A stretch of 64,000 nucleotides of DNA. It comes from Pseudomonas fluorescens. GTDB taxonomy: Bacteria; Pseudomonadota; Gammaproteobacteria; Pseudomonadales; Pseudomonadaceae. The DNA is taken from NCBI RefSeq assembly GCF_005938625.1, contig NZ_VCNJ01000006.1, positions 56,067-120,066 on the forward strand, in the 5' to 3' direction. The number at the start of each line of letters is the position of its first letter. Positions within the stretch are counted from its first letter, which is position 1. The notes beneath the pieces are model-generated. The model saw only the letters and a program-made list of their open reading frames with translations. It had not been told where the DNA came from and did not search any database. Shown here one piece after another: positions 1-9,648 of this stretch. Both the position numbers and the translations under genes were made by a program.

Positions 1-445
1 GTTGCTTGTCCTGCGGATTGACCGGGACATGGTAATAAGGAATGCCGTGCCATTCGACCATGCTGCGCAGGTCATCGTGGTTGGAAATCACACAGGAGAT
101 TTCGCAATCCAGTTCATCGCTGTGCCAGCGGTGCAGCAAGTCAGCGAGGCAGTGAGATTCGCGGCTGGCCATCAGCACAACGCGTTTTTTCTGCTCGGTG
201 TCGGTGATGCGCCAGTCCATCGAAAACTCTTCGGCGATCGGCGCAAACTTCTCGCGCAGAACTTCAATACCGAAAGGCAGCGAGTCGGCACGAATTTCGT
301 GACGCATGAAGAACCAGCCCACTTGATTGTCCGAGTGGTGGCTCGCTTCGGTGATCCAACCGTTGTGGGCTGCCAGAAAATTACTGACTTTGGCAACAAT
401 GCCAACGCGGTCCGGGCAAGAAATCACCAGCCGAAAAGTGCGCAT
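1..445 (-). CDS. purU: Formyltetrahydrofolate deformylase, N-terminal part (cut by window edge)
   Basis: This enzyme hydrolyses 10-formyl-tetrahydrofolate to formate and tetrahydrofolate in the cytosol. It balances one-carbon pools and supplies formate for purine synthesis. Reading leftward from an ATG at 445, the protein opens MRTFRLVISCPDRVGIVAKV, the ACT-domain start typical of PurU. It continues into the beginning of the formyltransferase-like domain (KKRVVLMASRESHCLADLLH, then CEISCVISNH). About 148 residues of an expected 280-290 are present; the gene runs off the left edge. It is divergent from mvaT, with 336 bp between the start codons. The family assignment is secure from the motif order; nothing can be said about the missing catalytic C-terminal half. 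Confidence 0.93.
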   Translation of the reverse strand, partial: MRTFRLVISCPDRVGIVAKVSNFLAAHNGWITEASHHSDNQVGWFFMRHEIRADSLPFGIEVLREKFAPIAEEFSMDWRITDTEQKKRVVLMASRESHCLADLLHRWHSDELDCEISCVISNHDDLRSMVEWHGIPYYHVPVNPQDKQ

Positions 446-781
446 GAGGGGGAAACTCCAGAACTTCGCAAAGGCCGCCATTCTAGCGGCTGCGGGGGAA
501 AACTGCAGTATTCATCAGCGCTGGCACACGCCAGGCTCGGCGCTTCGGCTTTTCATTGGAGTCACCGTTAACCTGATCGCCCTCCTCGGCATCGCTTGAT
601 CAGCCAACTGTGAATATCTGTGATGACTGGATCACACTATTTAACTGAATATTCAATAGCGGGCAGTTTCTCGTAACTAATTTAAATAAAAACTCCGGTT
701 AAATGTTTACTTGATGAAACAGCCTGACTATTATTGCGGCACTGTCCCCCTGCCATTCAGCACTCTACTAAGGTAGTAATC
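446..781. other. Divergent intergenic region purU/mvaT
   Basis: This 336-bp gap separates the purU and mvaT start codons. The half next to purU is G+C-rich. The half next to mvaT (about 600-780) is A+T-rich and carries the mvaT promoter candidate. No repeat or small gene is visible. A+T-rich DNA upstream of an H-NS-family gene would suit autoregulation by MvaT binding, but that is inference. Confidence 0.5.
706..734 (+). promoter_or_regulatory. Candidate sigma-70 promoter of mvaT
   Basis: A -35-like TTTACT at 706-711 and a -10-like TATTAT at 729-734 are separated by 17 bp, inside an A+T-rich stretch. This predicts a start near 741 and a leader of about 40 nt before the mvaT ATG at 782. The call is by eye from the hexamers and spacing. 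Confidence 0.55.
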
Positions 782-1159
782 ATGTCCTTGATCAACGAAT
801 ACCGCGCCACCGAAGAAGCTATCAAAGAGCTGCAAGCTCGTTTGAAGAACCTGTCCCAAGACGACAAACTGCAAACCGAGCTGGAATTCGAAGGCAAACT
901 GCGCACCCTGATGGGCGAATACTCCAAGTCCCTGCGTGACATCATCGCGCTGCTGGACCCAGAGTCGAAAACCAAAGCACCACGCGGCGGCGCAGTAAAA
1001 ACTACCGGCACCAAGCGTGCTCGCAAAGTTAAACAATACAAAAACCCGCACAACGGCGAAGTCATCGAAACCAAAGGTGGCAACCACAAAACTCTGAAAG
1101 AGTGGAAAGCCAAGTGGGGCGGCGACGTGGTTGAAGGCTGGGCTACCCTGCTGGGCTAA
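782..1159 (+). CDS. mvaT: H-NS-family nucleoid protein MvaT
   Basis: MvaT is the Pseudomonas functional analogue of H-NS. It binds A+T-rich DNA, often horizontally acquired, and silences it. The ATG at 782 gives 125 residues, the usual length. Residues 1-60 are a charged helical oligomerisation region (MSLINEYRATEEAIKELQAR). The C-terminal third holds the DNA-binding region, with KQYKNPHNGEVIETKGGNHK followed by LKEWK, the hallmark of MvaT/MvaU. An in-frame start at 734 is possible, but it overlaps the promoter candidate and would add an unconserved extension. The gene appears monocistronic, with a promoter upstream and a strong hairpin terminator downstream. It may matter here because the A+T-richer Tc genes in the window are the kind of targets MvaT silences (inference). 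Confidence 0.96.
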   Translation: MSLINEYRATEEAIKELQARLKNLSQDDKLQTELEFEGKLRTLMGEYSKSLRDIIALLDPESKTKAPRGGAVKTTGTKRARKVKQYKNPHNGEVIETKGGNHKTLKEWKAKWGGDVVEGWATLLG

Positions 1160-1196
1160 GCCGCAACACCTTCGCAGAGCGATCCGCGAAAAAACA

Positions 1197-1224
1197 AACG
1201 CCAGCGAATGCTGGCGTTTTTTTA
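1197..1224. terminator. Bidirectional rho-independent terminator (mvaT/sbcB)
   Basis: A 9-bp stem AACGCCAGC / GCTGGCGTT with a GAAT loop is followed by seven T on the plus strand. On the minus strand A-rich sequence precedes it, giving a T run in that direction too. It lies between the convergent mvaT and sbcB genes and probably ends both. Confidence 0.9.
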
Positions 1225-1256
1225 TGCCCGGCATTTAAGCCCGGTCATGTTCGATT

Positions 1257-2687
1257 TCAAAGATTCAAACGTTTGCGCAATGCCTGGACATAATTCTGCC
1301 ATTCATTGAGCACCTCACTCTGCATCGGCGTGGCATTAAGCGACCATTGCTCGGCCGCCTCGGTAAAAGATTTCAAGGTATTGGGTGCGCCACATTCAGG
1401 CGCGGACAAGCGCTGCTGACAAAATATTCTCCAGCGCTCTTGCTCTTCGAAATTCAACGTCTCGGGAAAGTTACGTGCGCGATATCGAAAGAGTAATTCT
1501 GGCAAACGTTCGTCATCGAAAGGCCATTGCTCTTGCGCTAGTTGTGCCGGATCGGCGCTCCTCACTTGCTCACATAGACGCCGATCACGGTCACCGATAA
1601 ATCCGTCGTACAACTGTTGTTCCGGATCCTCGCTCGGAATGAAATCTTCGCTGACATAAATCTCTGCAACTTTATCTTTCCAAACTTGCTGTGCGTCAGT
1701 TAGCCGCAGCGCACGCTGTTGATACAGCGCCATGTCCAGCCCCAGACGTTGCTGATCCTGCGCGCGCAAAACCGCAAGCGGCGCCACCACCGGGCAACGG
1801 TTGATGTGAATCAGCTTGAGCGGCACCGGCAACTCGCCTTCGAGCAAATCATCGCGACGCGTATACAAACGCTGGCGCAAGGTTTGCGCGTCAAGATCGA
1901 GCAACCCCTGTGGGTCAAGATGCAGGTCGCAGACGATCAGGGCATTGCGGTTTTTCGGGTGCCAGGCCAGTGGCAGCACCACACCGACATAACTGCGCGC
2001 TGCCGAGAAACGCCCCGAGACATGCACCAGTGGCTGCAACAGACGAATCTGATCCATGACTTTTTGCTTGCTGCGCAACTGGAACAGCCAGTCATACAGT
2101 TTTGGCTGTTTCTCGCGGATCAGCCGGGCCAGGGCGATGGTCGCGCGAACATCCGACAGCGCCTCGTGGGCATGCCCGTGATCGATATTGTTCGCAGCTG
2201 TCAGGCGTTCGAGTTTGAGGGTGACCCGGCCTTCGTCATCGGTCGGCCAGACCAGTCCGTCAGGACGCAACGCATAGGCCGCGCGTACCACATCGATCAG
2301 ATCCCAGCGGCTGTTGCCGCCCTGCCACTCTCGGGCGTAAGGGTCGAAGAAATTGCGATACAGGCTGTAACGAGTCATCTCGTCGTCGAAACGCAGCGTG
2401 TTGTAACCGGCGCCGCAGGTGCCGGGTGCCGCCAGTTGAGCGTGCACCCGCGTCATGAAGTCCGCTTCGCTCAAACCCTTTTCGGCGAGCTGGCTCGGGG
2501 TGATGCCGGTGATCGCGCACGCCGCCGGATGCGGCAGGATGTCTTCGCTGGGCTGGCAGTAGAGGTTGACCGGCTCGTCGATTTCGTTGAGCGCATGATC
2601 GGTGCGAATCCCGGCCACCTGCAACGGGCGATCGTTACGCGGATTGATGCCAGTGGTTTCGTAGTCGTACCAGAAGATTGAAGTCAC
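1257..2687 (-). CDS. sbcB: Exodeoxyribonuclease I
   Basis: ExoI degrades single-stranded DNA 3' to 5' and acts in recombination and mismatch repair with single-strand-binding protein. The 476-residue protein matches the family length. The DEDD-type nuclease domain opens at the N terminus with D8 and E10 in YDYETTG and contains the HEALSDVRATIAL motif around residue 170. The SH3-like and helical C-terminal domains follow. The start is GTG at 2687, preceded by an AGGA ribosome-binding site about 8 nt upstream. It is convergent with mvaT across a shared terminator and divergent from the RDD operon. Confidence in the function is high. Confidence 0.95.
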   Translation of the reverse strand: MTSIFWYDYETTGINPRNDRPLQVAGIRTDHALNEIDEPVNLYCQPSEDILPHPAACAITGITPSQLAEKGLSEADFMTRVHAQLAAPGTCGAGYNTLRFDDEMTRYSLYRNFFDPYAREWQGGNSRWDLIDVVRAAYALRPDGLVWPTDDEGRVTLKLERLTAANNIDHGHAHEALSDVRATIALARLIREKQPKLYDWLFQLRSKQKVMDQIRLLQPLVHVSGRFSAARSYVGVVLPLAWHPKNRNALIVCDLHLDPQGLLDLDAQTLRQRLYTRRDDLLEGELPVPLKLIHINRCPVVAPLAVLRAQDQQRLGLDMALYQQRALRLTDAQQVWKDKVAEIYVSEDFIPSEDPEQQLYDGFIGDRDRRLCEQVRSADPAQLAQEQWPFDDERLPELLFRYRARNFPETLNFEEQERWRIFCQQRLSAPECGAPNTLKSFTEAAEQWSLNATPMQSEVLNEWQNYVQALRKRLNL

Positions 2688-2868
2688 GGGCGGTTCCTGA
2701 ACTGAAGATCGGCGAAGTCTAGGCGTTCAACCGCGCTCGCGGCCAGCCTTGAAACATTCAAACACCGTGTGTCACTCGCCGTGCAATACATAGTTATGTC
2801 GTTTTCCCCCGAGAGGCTGCTAGCATCGGCCTCACTTGCACCCCGAACAGGCGAACATCAGGTAGCCC

Positions 2869-3594
2869 ATGCCCGAGCCCACAGCACCGCCAAGGAAAGC
2901 ACCGCTGGCCCCGCCGCTGGATACGCGGCATCAGGTCGAAACACCGGAGGGCATCGACCTGCCGTTGCGTCCCGCCGGGTTGATGGTGCGTGCCGTAGCC
3001 TTTGCGGTCGATCTGGGTATTCGCGGCGTGATCATGGGCGTGCTGTTCATCGCTTTGGCGTTTCTCGGCAAACTGGGCCTCGGTCTTGGTTCGCTGCTGC
3101 TGTTTGCGATCAGTTGGTGGTACATGGTGCTGTTCGAAGTGCTGCGTCAGGGTCGCTCGCCGGGTAAACAGTGGATGGGCCTACGCGTGGTGCACGACGA
3201 CGGCACACCGATTGGCTGGTCGGCCTCGCTGCTGCGCAACCTGCTGCGTTTTGTCGATCTGCTGCCCTTCGGCTACTTCCTCGGCACCCTCAGTTGCCTG
3301 CAACACCCGGCCTTCAAACGCCTCGGCGACATCGCCGCCGGCACACTGGTGGTCTACAGCGAGCGCCCGCTGAGCCGTCCGCAATTGCCTGATGCCGAAC
3401 CACGGCGCTCGCCCGTCCCCCTTACGCTCGCAGAACAACGCGCCGTGCTGGGCTTTGCCGAGCGCCAAGGTGATTTATCGCCAGCGCGGGTCAATGAACT
3501 GGCGGCGCTGCTCGCCCAGCCTCTGCATATTTCTGCTCCCAAAGCTGTCGCTGAACTCAACGGCATCGCTCGTGGTTTGTTGGGCCCGACATGA
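2869..3594 (+). CDS. RDD family membrane protein
   Basis: This 241-residue protein has an RDD domain: hydrophobic segments at about residues 45-70 and 72-95, an R-x6-D pattern in MVRAVAFAVDLGIRG, and a third hydrophobic stretch with LLRFVDLLPFGYFLG around 125-140. A soluble C-terminal tail follows. RDD proteins are multi-pass inner-membrane proteins of mostly unknown role, some linked to ion transport. It opens a run of six genes with overlapping ends: its stop overlaps the start of the SpoIIM-like gene by 4 nt (ATGA). The same gene set recurs in Pseudomonas and other proteobacteria, so a joint envelope function is likely, but the specific job is unknown. Confidence 0.85.
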   Translation: MPEPTAPPRKAPLAPPLDTRHQVETPEGIDLPLRPAGLMVRAVAFAVDLGIRGVIMGVLFIALAFLGKLGLGLGSLLLFAISWWYMVLFEVLRQGRSPGKQWMGLRVVHDDGTPIGWSASLLRNLLRFVDLLPFGYFLGTLSCLQHPAFKRLGDIAAGTLVVYSERPLSRPQLPDAEPRRSPVPLTLAEQRAVLGFAERQGDLSPARVNELAALLAQPLHISAPKAVAELNGIARGLLGPT

Positions 3595-4568
3595 AGCAAA
3601 GCCTCTTCGAAAGTCGCCACAAGGCCGAATGGGAGCGTTTTGCGCTGGCCCTCGAACGCCTTGAGCGTGGCAAGGACACCTCGCAAGTCGGCGGCTTCCC
3701 CAGGGCCTATCGACGGCTTTGCCAACATCTGGCGCTGGCTCAGGAGCGTGGTTACAGCAGCTTCCTCATTGATTCGCTGCAACAACAAGTACTGCGCGGC
3801 CATCAACAACTGTATCGCCATCGCAGCCGACTCGGCGCCGATCTGCTGAGTTTCATCCTCGCCGACTTCCCCAGACTGGTTCGTGCCGAGTGGCCTTTTG
3901 TGCTGGTCGCCAGCCTGCTGTTCTTTGGCAGCCTGATCGGCGTCGGCATGCTGGTGTATGTGTTTCCCGAACTGGTCTACAACCTGATCCCCGCCGATCA
4001 GGTGCGTGAGATGCAAGGCATGTACGATCCGGTCGCCGGTCACCTCGGGCGCCCCGCCGAACGCGCGGCCAGCGAAGACTGGGTGATGTTCGGTTACTAC
4101 GTGATGCACAACATCGGCATTGCCTTTCAGACCTTCGCCAGCGGCTTGTTGCTGGGCGTGGGCAGTGCGTTCTTTCTGCTCTACAACGGCATGGTCATCG
4201 GCGCGGTGGCCGGGCACCTGAGCGAGATCGGTTTCGGCCAGACCTTCTGGTCGTTCGTTATCGCCCACGGCGCCTTTGAACTCACCGCCATTGCCCTCGC
4301 CGGCGCGGCCGGCCTGGAACTCGGCTGGGCGTTGATCGCGCCCGCACGGCTGACCCGCAGCGAAGCGCTGAAACGGGCGGCGCGCAAAAGTGTGCTGCTG
4401 GTGTGCGGCGTGATGTTGTTCCTGCTGATTGCTGCGTTTATCGAAGCCTACTGGTCATCGAAAACCAGCGTCACGCCACTGACCAAATATCTGGTCGGCG
4501 CCGGGCTTTGGGCATTGGTCGCGGTCTATCTGTTGTTCGCCGGAAGGACCCGCCATGCGCCTGAGTGA
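3591..4568 (+). CDS. SpoIIM-like (stage II sporulation protein M family) membrane protein
   Basis: This 325-residue protein has a soluble N-terminal half and about five membrane segments in the second half (from about residue 100, FVLVASLLFFGSLIGVGMLV). The middle shows the DUF95/SpoIIM signature, with ASGLLLGVGSAFFLLYNG and then IAHGAFELTAIALAGAAG. In Bacillus, SpoIIM belongs to the engulfment machinery. In non-sporulating Gram-negatives the homologue sits beside RDD, MoxR and DUF58 genes and has no proven role. It is translationally coupled to both neighbours: 4-nt overlap upstream and 14-nt overlap downstream. Function beyond the family name is not supported. Confidence 0.85.
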   Translation: MKQSLFESRHKAEWERFALALERLERGKDTSQVGGFPRAYRRLCQHLALAQERGYSSFLIDSLQQQVLRGHQQLYRHRSRLGADLLSFILADFPRLVRAEWPFVLVASLLFFGSLIGVGMLVYVFPELVYNLIPADQVREMQGMYDPVAGHLGRPAERAASEDWVMFGYYVMHNIGIAFQTFASGLLLGVGSAFFLLYNGMVIGAVAGHLSEIGFGQTFWSFVIAHGAFELTAIALAGAAGLELGWALIAPARLTRSEALKRAARKSVLLVCGVMLFLLIAAFIEAYWSSKTSVTPLTKYLVGAGLWALVAVYLLFAGRTRHAPE

Positions 4569-6102
4569 CGCCACCGTGGTGATCCGCCCGCGCACGACCT
4601 GGGAAGCCATGGACCTCGGCGTGCTGATGAGCCAGCAACATCGGCGGCTGCTGATGACCAGTTGGGCGATCGTCACCCTGCCGCTGTTCGCCTTGCTCAG
4701 CCTGTTGCTGTGGGACTCGCCGTCACTGGCGGTGTTTATCTTCTGGTGGCTGAAACCGGCGTACGAACGCCTGCCGCTGTACATCCTGTCGAAAGCGCTG
4801 TTTGGCGAAACGCCGACGCTCAAACAAGCCTTGCGCGAATGGCCGCGCCTGCTCAAACCGCAACTGCTGGCCAGCCTGACCTGGCGCCGCCTGAGTTTGA
4901 GCCGCAGCTTTCTGCTGCCGGTGGTGCAACTCGAAGGCCTCGACGGCAATGCCCGGCAACAACGCCTGCAGGTTCTGCTGCAACGCAACGCCGGCGCCGC
5001 GCAATGGCTGACCATCATCGGCGTGCACCTGGAGAGCGCATTGTGGATCGGCCTGATGGTGCTGTTCTACATGCTGTTGCCACAGCAAATCGAAACGGAT
5101 TGGGACTGGCAGTCGCTGATATTCGCGGCGGATCACGATTGGCGCTGGCTCGAACACCTGACCAATGTTTTCTATGCGCTGGTGCTGGTGGTGTGGGAAC
5201 CGATTTACGTCGCCTGTGGCTTCAGCCTTTATCTGAACCGCCGCACACAGCTGGAAGCATGGGATATCGAGCTGGTGTTCCGCCGCCTGCGTCAGCGCCT
5301 GAACAACAGTGTGTTGGGGTTGCTGCTGGCGGTCTGTCTGGTGCTGCCGAATGTGCCTTCAGCGTGGGCAGCCGAGCCTGATGACAGTCCACAGGCAGCG
5401 CGACTGTTGAATCAGCCGCTCACCAGTCAGGCATCCCGGGACAGCATCAAGGCGTTGCTCGAACAACCGCCGTTCAAGAACAAGGAATCCGTCACCCGCT
5501 ATCGCTTCGGCGAAGACCCGGCGAAACCTGCCGAAGCGCAAACACCGGGTGAAGCACCACAGTGGCTGAAAACCCTGCTGGGCTGGCTCGACGGGCAACA
5601 CCTCAATCTGCTGGCGAAGATCATTGAAGTGTTGTTGTGGGGCGCGGTCCTGGCAGCAATCGGCTGGCTGCTCTGGCGTTATCGCGAGTTTCTGCAAGCC
5701 TTCGTCAGCCGCCGTCCGAGGCTGCCTGCCAAGGCGAAACGAGCGTTGCCACAACAGGCCTTCGGTCTGGACTTGAACCGCGACACCTTGCCTGACGACA
5801 TCGCTGCCAGCGCCGAACAACTGTGGCAAAGCCAACCCCGCGCAGCGTTGGGCCTGCTCTATCGAGGGCTGCTCAGCCATCTGCTTCACGATTTCGATCT
5901 GACCCTGAAGCCCGCCGACACCGAACTCCAGGTGCTCGCGCAAGTCGAGCAATTACAACGTCCCGAACTGCTCGCCTTCAGCCGCAGCCTGACCGTCCAC
6001 TGGCAGAACATGGCTTACGGTCATCGCGTACCGGCGGCGCCTCTGCAGCGGGAATTGTGTGATGGCTGGCGCGCCTTGTTCGGCCCCGGAGCCGTCCGAT
6101 GA
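4555..6102 (+). CDS. DUF4129-domain membrane protein
   Basis: This 515-residue protein has several membrane segments in its first half (about residues 35-75, 160-180, 205-225, 245-265) and one near 355-375. A cytosolic C-terminal DUF4129-like region follows, rich in Leu, Gln and Arg, with ARLLNQPLTSQASRDSIKAL before the last membrane span and RAALGLLYRGLLSHLLHDFD after it. That last motif is typical of the DUF4129 tail. It is coupled to the genes on both sides, overlapping upstream by 14 nt and downstream by 4 nt. It is presumably a membrane partner of the downstream MoxR ATPase and DUF58 protein. No catalytic residues are recognisable. Confidence 0.8.
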   Translation: MRLSDATVVIRPRTTWEAMDLGVLMSQQHRRLLMTSWAIVTLPLFALLSLLLWDSPSLAVFIFWWLKPAYERLPLYILSKALFGETPTLKQALREWPRLLKPQLLASLTWRRLSLSRSFLLPVVQLEGLDGNARQQRLQVLLQRNAGAAQWLTIIGVHLESALWIGLMVLFYMLLPQQIETDWDWQSLIFAADHDWRWLEHLTNVFYALVLVVWEPIYVACGFSLYLNRRTQLEAWDIELVFRRLRQRLNNSVLGLLLAVCLVLPNVPSAWAAEPDDSPQAARLLNQPLTSQASRDSIKALLEQPPFKNKESVTRYRFGEDPAKPAEAQTPGEAPQWLKTLLGWLDGQHLNLLAKIIEVLLWGAVLAAIGWLLWRYREFLQAFVSRRPRLPAKAKRALPQQAFGLDLNRDTLPDDIAASAEQLWQSQPRAALGLLYRGLLSHLLHDFDLTLKPADTELQVLAQVEQLQRPELLAFSRSLTVHWQNMAYGHRVPAAPLQRELCDGWRALFGPGAVR

Positions 6103-7258
6103 ATCGCCGCACGGGGTGGTCGGTCGCTGCGTTGGTCGCTCTGCTGCTGGGCGCGTTGAGCATTTTCCTCTACCTCAAGGCCACGCCTTATCAGGAAGAA
6201 ATCGATCACGGCCCTGCGCCTGCCGTGCAAGCCAATCCTTATCTGGCAGCCGAGCTGTTTTTGCGCGAACGCGGCCTGAATGTCGGCCATGCCGAAAGCC
6301 TCGTGGTGCTCCCCGACATTGATCCTCGCCGTCATACATTGCTGCTGTTCAACGACCGCTCGCACATGACCCCGCGTCAGGTCGATCAGGTATTGAACTG
6401 GGCACGGGCCGGCGGGCGACTGGTGTTCGTCGCCGAATCGCTGTGGGATGAGCAGACGAAGCAGAGCAACGACCTGTTGCTCGACCGGGTGCAACTGCAT
6501 CAATCCCTGAGCAAGGATCTGAAAGACTTGCCTGCAGACGTCGAACCAGAACGCTTTCCGAAACTGACCCGACTCTATCTGGAAGACGAAGACGCACCGG
6601 CCTACGCCGGCTTCGACACCGATTTCCATCTCGACGACCCGAAGAATCTGGCGCAAGCCTGGGCCAACAGCGCCAAGGCCACGCACATGATGCAACTGCC
6701 CTACAGCCTCGGCTCGATCACCGTGGTCACCGATGCCGAATTGTGGAAGAACAAGAGCATCAGCCAATACGACAACGCCTGGCTGCTCTGGTATTTGAGT
6801 GCCGACACCGACGTGACCTTGATCTACAACACCGCGCACGATGGCCTGTTGACCTTGCTCTGGCGCTACTTCCCGCAAGCCATCGTTGCCCTGCTGGCGT
6901 TGATTGGTCTGTGGCTGTGGCATGTCGGTGTGCGCCACGGTCCACTTCAGATGCCGGCCCCGCGCGGGCGGCGACAGTTGCAGGAACACCTGCGCGCCAG
7001 CGCCGATTTCCTGTTGCGCCACAACGGCCAGCAGGCGCTGCTGCAAGCCCTGCAACAGGATGTACTGCGCCGCGCCCGCCGCCGCCATCCCGGCTTTGAT
7101 CAATTGAACGTTGCCGAACAATGGCTGGCATTGTCGCGCCTGACCCGGCAATCCACCCGCGCTATCAGCCAGGCCTTGAGCCCGGTGCCGAACCGGCGGA
7201 TCTCCAGCGCCGATTTCTGCCGCCAGGTCGCCCACCTGCAAACCTTGAGGAACACGCT

Positions 7259-7262
<4 letters not shown>
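6099..7262 (+). CDS. DUF4350-domain membrane protein
   Basis: This 387-residue protein has an N-terminal membrane segment (about residues 8-25). A periplasmic GATase-like DUF4350 region follows, with the ANPYLAAELFLRERG motif and HTLLLFNDRSHMTPRQVDQV. A second membrane segment lies near residues 255-275 (AIVALLALIGLWLWHVGVRHG), and the cytosolic tail is basic. This architecture recurs in MoxR/DUF58 operons. The start at 6099 overlaps the preceding stop by 4 nt, and its own stop overlaps the MoxR start by 4 nt, so translational coupling is likely. Biochemical function is unknown. Confidence 0.8.
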
Positions 7263-8256
<994 letters not shown>

Positions 8257-8260
<4 letters not shown>

Positions 8261-9588
8261 AACCCTCGCGCCTGCTGTTGATCTGGCTGGCCTTGCTGCT
8301 GGTCATCGGCATCGTTCTGGGCACATTGCGGGCGCTGGAAGTCGACATTCCTGCCAGCCTGATATCGGTTAACTGGGGCCTGCTGCTGGCGCTGTTGGCC
8401 CTGGCGATACTGGATGCGTTGCGCCTGCAACGTCTGCCAACACCGCGCATCACACGGCAGATGCCCGGCAGTCTCGCGCTCGGCCGCTGGGGTGAAGTGC
8501 GTCTGGAAGTCGAACATGACTTCAGCGAACCGATGCCCATTGAGCTGTTCGACCACCCGCCAGAAGGCTTGAGTTTTGAAAACCTGCCGCTGGCGACTCA
8601 ATTGCAACCCGGCCAGCGCAGTCTGCTCGGCTATCGCCTGCGCCCGCTCAAACGCGGGCATTTCAGCTTCGTCCACTGCGAAATCAACCTGCCCAGCCCC
8701 TTGGGATTATGGTCAGGCAAACGCCTGCTCAGCGTCAGCGACCAGACCCGCGTCTATCCCGACTTCGCCCGGCTCTACGGCGGTGAACTGCTGGCTGTGG
8801 ACAACTGGCTCAGCCAGCTCGGCGTACGCCAGCGGCAACGTCGCGGTCAGGGCCTGGAATTTCACCAACTGCGCGAATTTCGTGAAGGCGACAGCCTGCG
8901 CCAGATCGACTGGAAAGCCACCGCGCGCCAGCGCACACCGATTGCCCGCGAGTATCAGGACGAGCGCGATCAGCAGATCATTTTCATGCTCGACTGCGGC
9001 CGGCGCATGCGCAGTCAGGACGATGAACTGTCGCACTTCGATCACGCACTCAATGCCTGTTTGCTGCTCAGTTATGTGGCCTTGCGTCAGGGCGACGCCG
9101 TAGGCCTGAGCACCATTGCCGGCGAGCAACCGCGCTATCTGGCGCCGGTCAAAGGTAGCGGCCAACTGAACGTGCTGCTCAATGCGGTTTATGACCTTGA
9201 GAGCACTCAGCGTCCCGCCGATTATCAGGCTGCCGTCAATCAACTGCTGGCCCGACAAAAGCGCCGGGCACTGGTGGTGCTGGTGACCAATTTGCGTGAT
9301 GAAGATGACGATGAACTGCTGAGCGCGGTTAGACGCCTGAGTGCGCAACATCGGGTGCTGGTGGCAAGCCTGCGCGAGGAGGCGCTGGATTCGATACGCC
9401 AAGGAGCGGTGCAAAACTTGCCCGAAGCGCTAGCTTATTGCGGGACGGTGAATTACCTGAACGAACGGGCAGAACTCCATGAGCGGTTGAGTGCTCATGG
9501 GGTTCCAGTGGTGGATGTTCCGGCTGCGAAGTTGGGGGCTGAGCTGTTGTCCCGGTATCTCGAGCTGAAGGGGGCGGAAAGCTTTTGA
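8257..9588 (+). CDS. DUF58 domain-containing protein
   Basis: This 443-residue protein begins at a GTG at 8257 that overlaps the MoxR stop by 4 nt. Two short hydrophobic segments sit at residues 5-25 and 32-48, followed by a beta-rich region. The DUF58 core comes next, with FHQLREFREGDSLRQIDWKA and then ARQRTPIAREYQDERDQQI. The C-terminal part resembles a von Willebrand A fold (FMLDCGRRM). It is the last gene of the six-gene operon. DUF58 proteins pair with MoxR ATPases and are probably remodelled by them; the process served is unknown. Confidence 0.88.
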
Positions 9589-9590
9589 TT

Positions 9591-9621
9591 GAAAAAATGC
9601 CTCCCTCGACTCAGAGGCATT
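9591..9621 (-). terminator. Rho-independent terminator of the leftward Tc operon
   Basis: An 8-bp stem (AATGCCTC / GAGGCATT) with a 10-nt loop spans 9596-9621. On the minus strand it is followed by a run of six T, so it fits the end of the leftward tcaA-tcaB-Ig operon, 28 nt past the stop at 9649. It may also block read-through from the rightward DUF58 gene. Confidence 0.75.
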
Positions 9622-9648
9622 CGTCCTCACTAAAGCGTAGTAATTGAG